DNA of 64,000 bases from Kribbella sp. CA-293567 (lineage in GTDB: Bacteria > Actinomycetota > Actinomycetes > Propionibacteriales > Kribbellaceae), in assembly GCF_027627575.1 (NCBI RefSeq), contig NZ_CP114065.1:682001-746000 (forward strand). Reading direction: 5' to 3'. Of the stretch, positions 1 to 9,261 are shown one piece after another. Both the position numbers and the translations under genes were made by a program. The notes beneath the pieces were generated by a model. The model saw only the letters and a list, made by a program, of their open reading frames with translations. It was not told the DNA's origin and made no database searches. Position 1 is the stretch's first letter, and every line of letters starts with the position of its first letter.

Positions 1-345
1 CGGCTCGGGCTGGTGACGCCGAGCCGGGCGAGCGGGCGCGGGCGGCGCTACTCGGCGTACGACGTGGCGCGGTTGCGCTACGTGCAGCACCTGTCGCAGG
101 AGGAGGGCGTGAATCTGGCGGGCATCAGGCACATCCTCGAGCTCCAGTCGGAGGTCGAGGGCCTGCGCCACACGGTGAACAAGCTCCTCGCCGAGGTGCA
201 GCGTGGGGTCGGCGTCTCGCGTCAGCAGACCCAACGCAGCCGGGTCTTCTCGGCCGGCCCGGCCGGCGACGTGATCGCCATGGGCCGTCAGCAGACCACC
301 ACCCGGTGGATCCGCACCCAGCCACTGGAGCTGGACCAGCGCTGA
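1..345 (+). CDS. hspR: Heat-shock repressor HspR, C-terminal part (5' end outside window)
   Basis: The reading frame is open from the first base, so the start lies upstream. The visible protein begins inside a MerR-type winged helix, with the recognition stretch RRYSAYDVARLRYVQ followed by LSQEEGVNLAGIRHIL, the arrangement typical of HspR, the repressor encoded at the end of actinobacterial dnaK-grpE-dnaJ-hspR operons. A coiled segment (LQSEVEGLRHTVNKLLAEVQ) and a polar tail follow. HspR with DnaK as co-repressor binds HAIR inverted repeats and shuts off dnaK and clpB at normal temperature. A HAIR element and clpB occur downstream in this window, which supports the call. A strong terminator follows the stop codon directly. 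Confidence 0.88.
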   Translation, partial: RLGLVTPSRASGRGRRYSAYDVARLRYVQHLSQEEGVNLAGIRHILELQSEVEGLRHTVNKLLAEVQRGVGVSRQQTQRSRVFSAGPAGDVIAMGRQQTTTRWIRTQPLELDQR

Positions 346-350
346 GCCGT

Positions 351-381
351 TGCCGGGAGCCCCCAACGGGGGCTCCCGGCA
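351..381 (+). terminator. Strong hairpin terminator after hspR
   Basis: A perfect 14-bp inverted repeat (arms 351-364 and 368-381, arm TGCCGGGAGCCCCC) with a 3-nt AAC loop starts 6 bases after the hspR stop. There is no T-tract, which is usual for GC-rich actinobacterial terminators. It probably ends the dnaK operon. Confidence 0.8.
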
Positions 382-405
382 CCAAGGCACTGCCACCACA
401 GACTT

Positions 406-436
406 CCGGAAGCCTCAACCCCCGCGAGGCTTCCGG
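406..436. repeat. Inverted repeat, 11-bp stem
   Basis: Arms CCGGAAGCCTC (406-416) and its exact complement (426-436) surround a 9-nt loop. This is the second of the serial hairpins after hspR. Confidence 0.75.
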
Positions 437-548
437 TTCGGCCGGTGGCTTCTTCCCCCGGAAGCCGCCGGTGCCCGGAGGCACTGAATCCCCCCAGGTG
501 TCTCCGGCCACGGCCGGAGTTCGTTTTCCCCGAGACGACTCCGGCCAG

Positions 549-577
549 AGCCCCCGGACCCCCGTGGTCCGGGGGCT
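549..577. terminator. 12-bp hairpin, possible terminator
   Basis: Arms AGCCCCCGGACC (549-560) and its exact complement (566-577) with a 5-nt loop, followed by TCC. It is the last of the hairpin series and could terminate transcription arriving from either side. Confidence 0.6.
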
Positions 578-646
578 TCCTCACGTTCACCCGCCGGTCA
601 CCGGAGATCACGTGGGATCCGGGCCGATCCGGCCTACTCTGGCTGA

Positions 647-1183
647 GTGACGATCATCGTGCAGACAGACCGGCTGGTGATCCGGGACTGGGAAGAAGAC
701 GACGCCGAGGCCGCGCTCGAGATCTACGGCTCGGCCGACGTGGCTCAGTGGTTGTCGCCGGCCATCGAGCGGGTCACCGACGTCGCGACCATGCGGGTGA
801 TCCTGCAGGCCTGGATCGAGGCGCAACCGAACTTCGTCGTACCGGCGGGCCGCTGGGCGGTGGTGCGGCAGGAGGACGGTGAAGTCGTCGGTGGGCTGCT
901 GATCCGGTTGCTGCCGCCGTACGAGGAGGACCTGGAGATCGGCTGGCAGTTGCGGCCGAGCGCCTGGGGCAACGGCTACGCGAGCGAGGCGAGCCGGGGG
1001 CTGACGAAGTGGGCCTTCGACGAGGGCTCGACCGACGAGCTGTACGCGGTCGCCCGGCCGAACAACAAGCGCGCGATCGCGACTGCGGCCCGGCTCGGGA
1101 TGGAGTGGGTCGGCGAGACCGACAAGTACTACGACCTCAACCTGCAGGTCTACCGGATCCGCGCCTCGGAGTTCAAAGCCTGA
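647..1183 (+). CDS. GNAT-family N-acetyltransferase (RimJ/RimL type)
   Basis: The 178-residue protein starts TDRLVIRDWEEDDAEA, the classic opening of RimJ/RimL-like GNAT enzymes. The acetyl-CoA-binding region follows near residues 105-120 (LRPSAWGNGYASEASRGL) and the usual ARPNNKRAIATAARLGM segment near residue 140. Such enzymes move an acetyl group from acetyl-CoA to an amino group; the substrate cannot be read from the sequence. The GTG start lies only seven bases after a TACTCT -10-like box, with no ribosome binding site, so the transcript is probably leaderless. Its last 34 bases overlap the end of the convergent GT87 gene. Confidence 0.85.
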   Translation: MTIIVQTDRLVIRDWEEDDAEAALEIYGSADVAQWLSPAIERVTDVATMRVILQAWIEAQPNFVVPAGRWAVVRQEDGEVVGGLLIRLLPPYEEDLEIGWQLRPSAWGNGYASEASRGLTKWAFDEGSTDELYAVARPNNKRAIATAARLGMEWVGETDKYYDLNLQVYRIRASEFKA

Positions 1184-2337
1184 GCCTGCTCGGTGCGGTC
1201 CCGGCAGAAGGTCTGCGACAGGGCTGCCGTGGTCAGGAACGCCAGCCCCAGGATGACGTACGCCGCGCCGAAGAACTGCCCGGGCCAGGACCAGTGCCGG
1301 CCTTCCGGGTCGAGCATGGTGTGCGGCCCGATCAGAAACAGGATAGTTGCTGCCAGCATCCAATAGTGACGGTGGCAGCCCAGGTAGAGCGCGGCCGGGA
1401 CGACCCACACCCAGTGGTGCGACCAGCTCACGGGTGACGCGAGCAGTCCCCAGGTGGCGATCGCGAGCAGCGCCAGTACGTCGTCGCCGGCGGCGCGCGC
1501 CCGGCGAGCCGCCACCGCCGCCAGCACGCCGGTCACCGCCACCAACCCGAGCCACAGCAGCGACCGGACCGGCCCATCGGCCATCACTCGGCTCAGGAAC
1601 GCCTGGAAGCACTGGTTGTACGCGTACGTCGCGCCGCCGATCCGGTCCGGATCGAACAGCACCCCGAACCAGTACTTCGCGGAGTCACGCGGCGCGAAAG
1701 CGAACCCGAGCACGGCCAGCCCGACGAAGGTGGCGACCGCGACGGCGGCTTCGCGGTACTGCCGGCGGACCAGGAAGTAGAGCACGAACACCGCGGGCGT
1801 GAGCTTGATCGCTGCGGCGAGACCGACCAGGACCCCACGGGGCCAGCGGGTCCGGGGCAGCAGGCAGTCGAGCGTCACCAAGGCCATCAGGATGAGGTTG
1901 ACCTGGCCGAAGCCGATCGTCGACCGGACCGGTTCGAATGCGAAGGCGGCGACGGTCGCGGCCAAACCGAGCATTACGGACGGCCGGCCTCGGTCGCGCA
2001 GCAACCGGGAGGACACCACGAGCATGGTCGCCGTCAGTGCTGCCGCGCTGGTGATGCAGAGAGCGAGGTCGGCCAGTGGCATCGGGAGCAGGTGCAGCGG
2101 GACGAAGAGCACGGCGGCGAGCGGTGGGTAGGTGAACGGGAGCGCCACCCACGGGACGAGTTGCCCGAAACCTTCGGAGTACAGGCTGATGTCGTTGAGC
2201 CAGGCGTAGCCGCCGGTGCGGTAGACGTTGAGGTCTACATTGCCGGACCAGCTGAAGTAGAGCAGCGGAGTGAGAGCGACCGCCAGTAACAGGAGTTGGA
2301 AGTGCCTGCGGACGAGAGCTTCGTAGATCGGCTTCAT
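1150..2337 (-). CDS. GT87-family polyprenyl-phosphate-mannose-dependent mannosyltransferase-like membrane protein (copy 1)
   Basis: The 395-residue polytopic protein has about ten hydrophobic segments. It belongs to the DUF2029/GT87 group of GT-C glycosyltransferases, which in mycobacteria add alpha-mannose to phosphatidylinositol mannosides and lipoarabinomannan from polyprenyl-phosphate mannose on the outer face of the membrane. Family marks are an acidic residue in the first extracytoplasmic loop (VDLNVYR, Asp35), FTYPPLAA near residue 68, FGQVNL and the IKLTPAVF segment. The start was placed at the ATG whose ATGA overlaps the stop of the upstream paralogue, so the two are translationally coupled. 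The 3' end overlaps the GNAT gene by 34 bp. Acceptor and linkage are unknown. Confidence 0.82.
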   Translation of the reverse strand: MKPIYEALVRRHFQLLLLAVALTPLLYFSWSGNVDLNVYRTGGYAWLNDISLYSEGFGQLVPWVALPFTYPPLAAVLFVPLHLLPMPLADLALCITSAAALTATMLVVSSRLLRDRGRPSVMLGLAATVAAFAFEPVRSTIGFGQVNLILMALVTLDCLLPRTRWPRGVLVGLAAAIKLTPAVFVLYFLVRRQYREAAVAVATFVGLAVLGFAFAPRDSAKYWFGVLFDPDRIGGATYAYNQCFQAFLSRVMADGPVRSLLWLGLVAVTGVLAAVAARRARAAGDDVLALLAIATWGLLASPVSWSHHWVWVVPAALYLGCHRHYWMLAATILFLIGPHTMLDPEGRHWSWPGQFFGAAYVILGLAFLTTAALSQTFCRDRTEQAQALNSEARIR

Positions 2338-3527
2338 CCGAGTTCCTCGGTCTTGAGGGCGAGGGTGACCAAACCCGTTACCAGGAAGGCGATCGCGGCG
2401 ATCGTGTAGGAGTTGCCGACGAGTGCCTGCGGGAAGGTGTGATGGAACTCCTGGTCGTGGGCCCACGGCGCCTTCCAGGGCAGGCCGATGGCGAAGACCA
2501 GCGTCCAGACGCCGGCGAAGACCTGCAGCGCCCGGCTCCTGGTGGCCCAGGACCACACCACGGCGACGGCGGGAAGCACCCAGATCCAGTGGTTCGACCA
2601 GGAGATCGGTGAGACCAGCAGTCCGGTGATTCCGGTGGCGACGACGGCGTCCAGCGACCGGCCGGCGTCGTACAGGCGGCGGGCGATCAGCAGGCCGCCA
2701 GAGCCGATGATCAGAGCGCCGAGCAGCCAGAGTGGGCCGGTGATGCCGGAGTTCCCGGTCAGGCGGGCGATCGCGCCGCGCAGCGACTGGTTGCTGATGT
2801 AGTGCGCGGGACCCGGGCGGCCGGGATCGAAGATGTACTTGGTCCAGAACTCCACGGTCGGGCCGGGCACGACCAGCCAGCCCAGCAGCAGGGTGCCGGC
2901 GGTTGCCGCGGAGGCGACCGCGGCCTCACGGAAGCGCCTGGTCACCAGCAGGAAGACGATGAAGATGCCCGGCGTGAGTTTGATGCCGGTGGCAACGCCG
3001 ATCAGTACGCCGCGGAACCGGCGTGGCGTGTGGCCGAGCAGGTCCACCATCAGCAGGGCGAGCAGTATGAGGTTGATCTGACCCATCCCGAAGGTCGAGC
3101 TCACCGGCTCGAGCGCCAACCCGGCTGCGGCACAGACCAGCCCGGCGCCGAGGGCACGGTCGCGGGACCAGTGCGGCCGGACCGCCCGTGCCGTCACCCA
3201 GCCTGCGACCAGCAGGGAGATTGCCGACAGCAACGTGATCAGCAACCGCGCGAACTGCTCGCCGACCGCCAGCGGCGCCATGATCATCGCCGCGAACGGC
3301 GGATAGGTGAAGCCGAGGCCCATCCCCGGGTACTGGTGATGGATCGTGTAGATGTCCTCGCCGTCGACGAACCCCTTCGCCGCGGCGAAGTAGACGCGCA
3401 GGTCGGACATCGTGGCCGTCGGCGGCCAGAGCGCCACACAGAGCGTGACGATCGCGACCGCGGCAAGCAGGAAAGCCGGCAGCAGACTCCGGGTTCGGAC
3501 CGGCTGGAGAACGGGACTTGTGGTCAT
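2334..3527 (-). CDS. GT87-family mannosyltransferase-like membrane protein (copy 2)
   Basis: This 397-residue polytopic protein is a paralogue of the next gene downstream, sharing SDLRVYF with Asp42, FTYPPFAA, FGMGQINLILLAL, IKLTPGIF and the C-terminal SPISWSNHWIWVLPA block. It is the first gene of a two-gene operon with a 4-bp ATGA overlap. As a GT-C enzyme it would use a lipid-linked mannose donor outside the membrane. The tandem pair suggests duplication followed by division of labour, perhaps successive sugars on one glycolipid or glycoprotein. It diverges from the histidine kinase gene with a short shared upstream region. Confidence 0.82.
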   Translation of the reverse strand: MTTSPVLQPVRTRSLLPAFLLAAVAIVTLCVALWPPTATMSDLRVYFAAAKGFVDGEDIYTIHHQYPGMGLGFTYPPFAAMIMAPLAVGEQFARLLITLLSAISLLVAGWVTARAVRPHWSRDRALGAGLVCAAAGLALEPVSSTFGMGQINLILLALLMVDLLGHTPRRFRGVLIGVATGIKLTPGIFIVFLLVTRRFREAAVASAATAGTLLLGWLVVPGPTVEFWTKYIFDPGRPGPAHYISNQSLRGAIARLTGNSGITGPLWLLGALIIGSGGLLIARRLYDAGRSLDAVVATGITGLLVSPISWSNHWIWVLPAVAVVWSWATRSRALQVFAGVWTLVFAIGLPWKAPWAHDQEFHHTFPQALVGNSYTIAAIAFLVTGLVTLALKTEELG

Positions 3528-3691
3528 GTGATCGACCCTCGCCGCCGGGCCCCGGTCGGCACATCGCCGTCAAGTGCTCTGCGTGCTCACTGCAATGGAT
3601 GAAGAATCGACACACGGTGTCACTCCAAAGAGTGACGGCCGGAACCCCTCCGGAGTCGCAGAATGAACAGGTGAGTGGAGACAGCACGCCC

Positions 3692-5668
3692 GTGAGCAGA
3701 ATCCGGGCTTTCCTGATGAGTCGCTCGTCGGACGTGCTGCTGGCCGTCATCGGTCTGGCGATCACCCAGGTCCAGCTGTGCAAGCATCCCGGCGGCTGGC
3801 CGGACGGCTCCTTGATCGTCCAACTGCTGCTGGCTGTCGCACCCGCCCTGATCGCCGTCCGGCGAGTGGACCCGGTGCTCGCCTCCGTCGGGCTGGTGAT
3901 CGGCACGTTCTTCTCGATGGTGCTCGGCCAGGTCGACTTCGTCCTGCTGGCCGGTTCGCTGCTCGCGTTGTGGTCGCTGGCCGACCGCTGCCGCATCACC
4001 ACGGCGGTGTTGGTGGGGCTGGTCGTCACGGGTGTGCCGATGGTGGGCAGGTTCAGCTGGGGTGGTTTCGAGGCAGCACTCCTGCCCTCGATCTATCGCG
4101 AGGGGGCGCGAGACCCCTTCCGGACCTTCGCCTTCAGCGAGATCACCGCCGCGGGGTACAACCAGATGCTGGCGGCGAGATGGCCGTGGTGGCTCTCGAT
4201 CGCGCTTTTCGCGGCGTGTCTGCTCGGGGTGCTCTACCGGGTTCTCCGCCGGCGCGCGGTCGTGGAACGGACACTCCGGGAACGGCTCGACGATCTGCGC
4301 GGCTTCGTCCTGACGGTGGTCGTGCTCGACGTGGTGCTGGCGATGACGGCGACGTCGCTCATCCTGTGGGACCTGGGCCGGGATCTCGGCCGGGGCTACT
4401 GGTGGAGCGCGCCGGACTGGATGCCGTACGCAATCGCTTTCTCGGCCCTGACGCTGGTACTCCGGCGGCGCTGGCCGGTCGGGCCGGTGGTGGTGCTCGC
4501 GATCGGCGCCCTGCTGACCTACTGGCAGACCTGGGAAAGCTGGACGGTACTCGGTGCGCTGGCGGTGGCGCTCTACTCCTTGGCGGCCAACTGGCGGCCC
4601 CGGCATTCGTTGCCCATAGCAACGGCCGTGCTGGTGGGGTTGCCGGCGCTGGCCGCGTTGGTGCGGTACCCGCAGCTGGTGCTCGTCTTCCCGGAACTCA
4701 GGCGGTATCTGCAATGGGACGGCTTCACCGGGCGGGAACGCAACTTCGTCTACGAAGGCATGGTGGACCAGCAGTGGCCGGCGCTGCTGTCGTTGGCATT
4801 GGCGCTGCCGGTCCTGGGCGGAGTACTGATCCGGCTGTACCGGCGGAACAGGGCGACCGCGGCTCGTGAGGCCGAGCTGGAGCAGTTGACGCAGGAGCAG
4901 GACGCGGCGCAGGTGGTGCTGACCGAGCGGTCGCACATCGCGCGGGACCTGCACGACGTCGTCGCGCACGCGGTGAACCTGATGGTGATCCAGGCCGAGA
5001 CCGGGCCGGATCTGTTGCAACGTGGGGATCGAGAGGTGCTGGCCGGGTTCCAGCGAATCGGTGATACCGGGCGGCGGGCGCTCGGCGAGCTGGATCGGCT
5101 GCTGTCGGCGCTGCGGGATGCAGATGGCGTGCCGGATCCGCAGTTGGCACCGCAGCCGGGGCTGGCGGAGATCAGGCAGTTGGTACGGGATGTCTCGCAC
5201 GAGCGGCTGACGGTGTCGTTGCAGCTGGACGGTGATCCTTCGGTGCCGCCGACGGGGCATCAGTTGACGGCGTACCGGTTGGTGCAGGAGGCGTTGACCA
5301 ATGTGGCGAGGCACGCCGAGGCGACGAGAGCGGGAGTGGTGGTGCAGGTCAGCAGCGAGGGGATCGGGGTCACGGTGACGGATGACGGGATCGGCTTCGA
5401 CCTCGCGGCGGCCCGCAAGGGTGGTCGGCACGGGCTCGCGGGGATGCGTGAGCGGGTGCGTATCCACGACGGGAGACTGGAGATTCGGTCGGCGCCGGGG
5501 TCGGGGACGGTGATCGAGGCCTGGTTGCCGGTGGCCACGCCGGGGAAAAAGGTGCCTGAGGCAAGCAATGCGGCGGTGGCCGGGGGAGCGGGGATGAGGG
5601 ATGCCGCCACGTCGGTGGACGGCGGGGCGGCCGGGGTGGGGGCCGACGGGGCTGGTGGTGCGGCGTGA
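3692..5668 (+). CDS. Membrane sensor histidine kinase, NarL/DesK class
   Basis: The product has about 658 residues: several hydrophobic segments up to roughly residue 385, a short coiled linker (AAREAELEQLTQEQDAAQ), the HisKA_3 dimerisation motif ERSHIARDLHDVVAHA with phosphorylated His421, and a HATPase_c domain with DDGIGFDL and GLAGMRERV. A Gly/Ala-rich tail of about 45 residues ends the protein and looks disordered. The start is uncertain: GTG at 3692 has GGAGA 12 bases upstream, while GTG 3671 and ATG 3716 are alternatives. The paired response regulator follows after 84 bp. The signal is unknown; nothing soluble is present outside the membrane apart from loops. Confidence 0.85.
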   Translation: MSRIRAFLMSRSSDVLLAVIGLAITQVQLCKHPGGWPDGSLIVQLLLAVAPALIAVRRVDPVLASVGLVIGTFFSMVLGQVDFVLLAGSLLALWSLADRCRITTAVLVGLVVTGVPMVGRFSWGGFEAALLPSIYREGARDPFRTFAFSEITAAGYNQMLAARWPWWLSIALFAACLLGVLYRVLRRRAVVERTLRERLDDLRGFVLTVVVLDVVLAMTATSLILWDLGRDLGRGYWWSAPDWMPYAIAFSALTLVLRRRWPVGPVVVLAIGALLTYWQTWESWTVLGALAVALYSLAANWRPRHSLPIATAVLVGLPALAALVRYPQLVLVFPELRRYLQWDGFTGRERNFVYEGMVDQQWPALLSLALALPVLGGVLIRLYRRNRATAAREAELEQLTQEQDAAQVVLTERSHIARDLHDVVAHAVNLMVIQAETGPDLLQRGDREVLAGFQRIGDTGRRALGELDRLLSALRDADGVPDPQLAPQPGLAEIRQLVRDVSHERLTVSLQLDGDPSVPPTGHQLTAYRLVQEALTNVARHAEATRAGVVVQVSSEGIGVTVTDDGIGFDLAAARKGGRHGLAGMRERVRIHDGRLEIRSAPGSGTVIEAWLPVATPGKKVPEASNAAVAGGAGMRDAATSVDGGAAGVGADGAGGAA

Positions 5669-5752
5669 TTGACGGCGGGACGGTTGAGGTGGCGGCTGAT
5701 GCGTCGAGGACGGCCAGATCGGCGGTTCGCCCGGTGAGGCTGGTGGTGGGGT

Positions 5753-6457
5753 GTGACTGACGATGGGATGGCGATCGTGGATGGTGGGCAGCCGCCGATC
5801 AAGGTGATGGTGGTGGACGACCAGGATCTGGTCCGGGACGGGATCGCGATGATCCTGGACGGTCAGCCGGATATCGAGGTGGTGGCGCAGGCCGTCGACG
5901 GGGCGGACGCGATTCGGAAGGCCGCCGCGGTGCTGGATCTCGGCGTGGTGCTGATGGACGTCCGGATGCCGGTGATGGACGGGATCGAGGCGACCCGGCG
6001 GCTGGCCGGTACGCCGAACGCGCCGCGGGTGCTGATCCTGACCACCTTCGACCTCGACGAGTACGTGTACGACGCGCTGCGGGCGGGCGCGAGCGGGTTC
6101 CTGCTGAAACGGTCGTCGCGGGACGAGTTGATCAACGCCGTCCGGGTGATCGCGGCCGGTGACGCGTTGCTGGCGCCGCCGGTGACGCGGCGGCTGATCG
6201 ACCGGTTCGCCGACAATCGGCTCGACCCGGCGGTGGCCTCCCGGCTGGACGTGCTGACCGCGCGCGAGCGGGAGGTGCTCGTCCTGGTCGCGAAGGGCAA
6301 CTCCAACGCCGAGATCGCCGCCGGGCTGCACCTGACCGAGCACACGGTGAAGACGCACGTCAGCCGGATGCTGGCCAAGACGGGACTCCGGGATCGCGTC
6401 CAGGCGGTGATCCTGGCCTACGACGCGGGGCTGGTGACGGCCGGCCCGCAGCGCTGA
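5753..6457 (+). CDS. Two-component response regulator, NarL/LuxR family
   Basis: The 234-residue protein has a receiver domain (about residues 17-135) with the acidic pair VVDDQD, phospho-acceptor Asp69 in LMDVRMP, and a conserved Lys in FLLKR. A C-terminal LuxR-type helix-turn-helix follows (LTAREREVLVLVAKGNSNAEIA, then HTVKTHVSRMLAKTGL). It lies just downstream of the HisKA_3 kinase and is its obvious partner. The GTG at 5753 is used here; an in-frame ATG at 5765 would remove four residues. Its targets are not visible. The gene ends about 40 bp before the clpB operator. Confidence 0.9.
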   Translation: MTDDGMAIVDGGQPPIKVMVVDDQDLVRDGIAMILDGQPDIEVVAQAVDGADAIRKAAAVLDLGVVLMDVRMPVMDGIEATRRLAGTPNAPRVLILTTFDLDEYVYDALRAGASGFLLKRSSRDELINAVRVIAAGDALLAPPVTRRLIDRFADNRLDPAVASRLDVLTAREREVLVLVAKGNSNAEIAAGLHLTEHTVKTHVSRMLAKTGLRDRVQAVILAYDAGLVTAGPQR

Positions 6458-6498
6458 GCGCGGGGGAGATCCCTGAGTTTTCCCCAGCTTTCGCCAGA

Positions 6499-6519
6499 GT
6501 TGAGCGGAATGCACTCAAG
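6499..6519 (+). promoter_or_regulatory. HAIR element (HspR operator) upstream of clpB
   Basis: The HAIR consensus is CTTGAGT-N7-ACTCAAG. Here the left arm is GTTGAGC (5 of 7 match), the spacer is exactly 7 bases, and the right arm ACTCAAG is perfect. It sits 57 bp before the clpB start. TTGAGC inside the left arm could serve as the -35 box, with a weak GATACG -10 candidate 18 bases on, so HspR binding would block polymerase. Confidence 0.85.
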
Positions 6520-6575
6520 TTTGGATACGTTGTCCCTGGTAGGACGTGTAGCTGAGCTTGAAAGGCTGGAACCAG

Positions 6576-9158
6576 ATGGATGTTCAACGGTTGACGACGC
6601 TGGCCCGGGAAACCCTGTCGGTCGCGATCCGTCAGACCTCCGCGGCGGGCAACCCGACCGTGGAACCGGTTCACCTGCTGTCGGCCCTGCTCGCGCAGCC
6701 GGAGGGGACCACGATCGGTCTCCTCGAGGCGGCGGGCGGTGACCTCGACGCGGTACGCCGCCGTACGGCGGAGCAGTTGTCGCGCCTGCCCAAGGCGAGC
6801 GGTGGCAGCGTGCAGGCGCCGAGCCTGTCACCGAAGACCAGTGACGTGCTGAACCAGGCGGAGCAGCGCGCGCTCGGGCTCGGGGACGAGTTCGTCTCCA
6901 CCGAGCACCTGCTGATCTCGCTGGCCACTGTCGAGGGGGCGGCGCAGACCGCCCTGGGCGTCACCGCGGACGCGCTGCTGCAGGCGTTCGACGGGATGCG
7001 CGGCAACCGGCGGATCACCTCGCCGGAGGCGGAGGGCACCACCAAGACGCTGGAGAAGTACGGCGTCGACCTGACCGACCGGGCCCGGGACGGCAAGCTC
7101 GACCCGGTGATCGGGCGCGACTCGGAGATCCGGCGCGTCGTGCAGGTGCTGTCCCGGCGGACCAAGAACAACCCGGTGCTGATCGGTGAGCCCGGCGTCG
7201 GCAAGACCGCCGTCGTCGAGGGGCTGGCCCAGCGCATCGTGGCGGGCGACGTACCGGAGTCCCTGCGGGGCCGCCGGCTGATCAGCCTGGACCTGGGCGC
7301 GATGGTGGCCGGCGCGAAGTACCGGGGTGAGTTCGAGGAGCGGCTGAAGGCGGTGCTGACCGAGATCAAGGAGTCGGACGGCCAGGTCATCACGTTCATC
7401 GACGAGCTGCACACGGTGGTCGGCGCGGGTGCCTCCGGCGAGGGCGCGATGGACGCCGGCAACATGCTGAAGCCGATGCTGGCCCGGGGTGAGCTGCGAA
7501 TGATCGGTGCCACCACCCTCGACGAGTACCGGACGCGGATCGAGAAGGACCCGGCGCTGGAGCGGCGGTTCCAGCAGGTGTTCGTGGGCGAGCCCTCGGT
7601 CGAGGACTCGATCGCGATCCTGCGCGGTCTGAAGGAGCGCTACGAGGCGCACCACAAGGTCGCCATCTCCGACTCCGCGCTGGTCGCGGCCGCGACCCTG
7701 TCGAACCGCTACATCAGCGGCCGGCAGCTGCCCGACAAGGCGATCGACCTGGTCGACGAGGCGGCGTCCCGGCTGCGGATGGAGATCGACTCTTCGCCGG
7801 TCGAGATCGACTCACTGCGGCGGACGGTCGACCGGCTGAAGATGGAGGAGCTCGCGCTGTCGCGTGAGGAGGACGCCTCGTCGCAGGACCGGCTGGCCCG
7901 GCTGCGGGCCGACCTCGCCGACCGCGAGGAGGAGCTGCGCGCGCTGGAGGTCCGCTGGGAGAAGGAGAAGTCCGGCCTGAACCGGGTCGGTGAGATCAAG
8001 GAGCGGATCGACGAGCTGCGCGGCCAGGCCGAGCGGGCCCAGCGCGACGGCGAGCTGCAGCGCGCCTCCGAGATCCTGTACGGCGAGATCCCCGAGCTGA
8101 CCAAGGAGCTCGAGGCGGCCTCGGCCGAGCCGCAGGTCACCGACGGTCCCGACGCGATGGTCAACGAGGAGGTCGGGCCGACCGAGATCGCCGAGGTGAT
8201 CGCGATGTGGACCGGCATCCCGACCGGGCGGCTGCTCGAGGGTGAGACCGGCAAGCTGCTCCGGATGGAGGACGAGCTCGGTGAGCGGCTGATCGGTCAG
8301 CGCGAGGCGGTCAAGGCCGTCAGCGACGCCGTACGGCGCGCGCGGGCAGGCATCTCCGACCCGGACCGGCCCACCGGTTCGTTCCTGTTCCTCGGGCCGA
8401 CGGGTGTGGGTAAGACCGAGCTGGCGAAGGCGCTGGCGGACTTCCTGTTCGACGACGAACGCGCGATGGTGCGGATCGACATGTCGGAGTACGGGGAGAA
8501 GCACAGCGTCTCCCGGCTGGTCGGCGCGCCTCCTGGCTACGTGGGCTACGAGGAGGGCGGTCAGCTGACCGAGGCGGTGCGCCGCCGGCCCTATTCGGTG
8601 ATCCTGCTGGACGAGGTGGAGAAGGCCCATCCGGAGGTCTTCGACATCCTGCTGCAGGTGCTCGACGACGGGCGGCTGACCGACGGTCAGGGGCGGACGG
8701 TCGACTTCCGCAACGTCCTCCTGGTGCTGACCAGCAACCTCGGCTCGGCGTACCTGGCGGACATGTCGGTCGACGACTCGGTCAAGCGCGACCAGGTGAT
8801 GAACGTGGTCCGGACGGCGTTCAAGCCAGAGTTCATCAACCGGCTGGACGAGATCGTGCTGTTCGACGCGCTGGGCAGCGAGGAGCTGACCAAGATCGTC
8901 GGCCTGCAGATCATCGCGCTGCAGCAGCGGCTGGTGGACCGCCGGATCAACCTGGAGGTCGGCGAGGACGCGATGGAGTGGCTCGCCCTGACCGGCTACG
9001 ACCCGGTCTACGGCGCCCGGCCGCTGCGCCGGCTGGTTCAGTCGGCCATTGGTGACGAGTTGGCCCGGGGGCTGTTGTCCGGCGGCATCCGTGACGGTGA
9101 CACCGTCCGCGTCCGCCTGAACGAGGCGAAGGACGCGCTGGACGTCACCTCCGTCTGA
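6576..9158 (+). CDS. clpB: ATP-dependent disaggregase ClpB
   Basis: The 860-residue protein has the full ClpB order: Clp N-domain repeats, first AAA+ module with Walker A GEPGVGKT (204-211) and Walker [10 protein letters not shown], a long charged middle coiled coil (about 400-520), and a second AAA+ module with GPTGVGKT (607-614) and a LDEVEKAH Walker B. ClpB is a ring hexamer that threads aggregated proteins out with DnaK. The start was set at MDVQRLTT, which matches the family N-terminus and has AAAGG ten bases upstream; an upstream in-frame TTG is not needed. Regulation by HspR is indicated by the HAIR element. An intrinsic terminator follows the stop. Confidence 0.97.
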   Translation: MDVQRLTTLARETLSVAIRQTSAAGNPTVEPVHLLSALLAQPEGTTIGLLEAAGGDLDAVRRRTAEQLSRLPKASGGSVQAPSLSPKTSDVLNQAEQRALGLGDEFVSTEHLLISLATVEGAAQTALGVTADALLQAFDGMRGNRRITSPEAEGTTKTLEKYGVDLTDRARDGKLDPVIGRDSEIRRVVQVLSRRTKNNPVLIGEPGVGKTAVVEGLAQRIVAGDVPESLRGRRLISLDLGAMVAGAKYRGEFEERLKAVLTEIKESDGQVITFIDELHTVVGAGASGEGAMDAGNMLKPMLARGELRMIGATTLDEYRTRIEKDPALERRFQQVFVGEPSVEDSIAILRGLKERYEAHHKVAISDSALVAAATLSNRYISGRQLPDKAIDLVDEAASRLRMEIDSSPVEIDSLRRTVDRLKMEELALSREEDASSQDRLARLRADLADREEELRALEVRWEKEKSGLNRVGEIKERIDELRGQAERAQRDGELQRASEILYGEIPELTKELEAASAEPQVTDGPDAMVNEEVGPTEIAEVIAMWTGIPTGRLLEGETGKLLRMEDELGERLIGQREAVKAVSDAVRRARAGISDPDRPTGSFLFLGPTGVGKTELAKALADFLFDDERAMVRIDMSEYGEKHSVSRLVGAPPGYVGYEEGGQLTEAVRRRPYSVILLDEVEKAHPEVFDILLQVLDDGRLTDGQGRTVDFRNVLLVLTSNLGSAYLADMSVDDSVKRDQVMNVVRTAFKPEFINRLDEIVLFDALGSEELTKIVGLQIIALQQRLVDRRINLEVGEDAMEWLALTGYDPVYGARPLRRLVQSAIGDELARGLLSGGIRDGDTVRVRLNEAKDALDVTSV

Positions 9159-9170
9159 GCTGGTCTCGTG

Positions 9171-9205
9171 AACCACCCCGTACCGCGTAGGTACGGGGTG
9201 GTTTT
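9171..9205 (+). terminator. Intrinsic terminator of clpB
   Basis: A perfect 14-bp stem (arms 9171-9184 and 9190-9203, arm AACCACCCCGTACC) with loop GCGTA runs into TTTT, a textbook factor-independent terminator 12 bases after the clpB stop. Confidence 0.92.
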
Positions 9206-9261
9206 GCGTCCGTCTGGGAGGATTCGGGCAGGGGTCTCAGGTGGAAGGAACTCGGTAAGAG

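Larger units (their letters stand above)
346..646. other. Gene-free intergenic region with a cluster of inverted repeats
   Basis: I see no credible gene in these 301 bases. The stretch holds several GC-rich hairpins in series: 351-381 (14-bp stem), 406-436 (11-bp stem), an imperfect one around 442-472, overlapping ones at 502-519 and 512-546 (9-bp arms), and 549-577 (12-bp stem). At its right end, TACTCT at 635-640 resembles a -10 box seven bases before the next start codon. Confidence 0.7.

Noticed and set aside
3620..6514. A very long open frame on the minus strand opposite the kinase and response regulator
   Set aside because: It has Arg/Pro/His-rich translation without motifs and mirrors the codon structure of the plus-strand genes.
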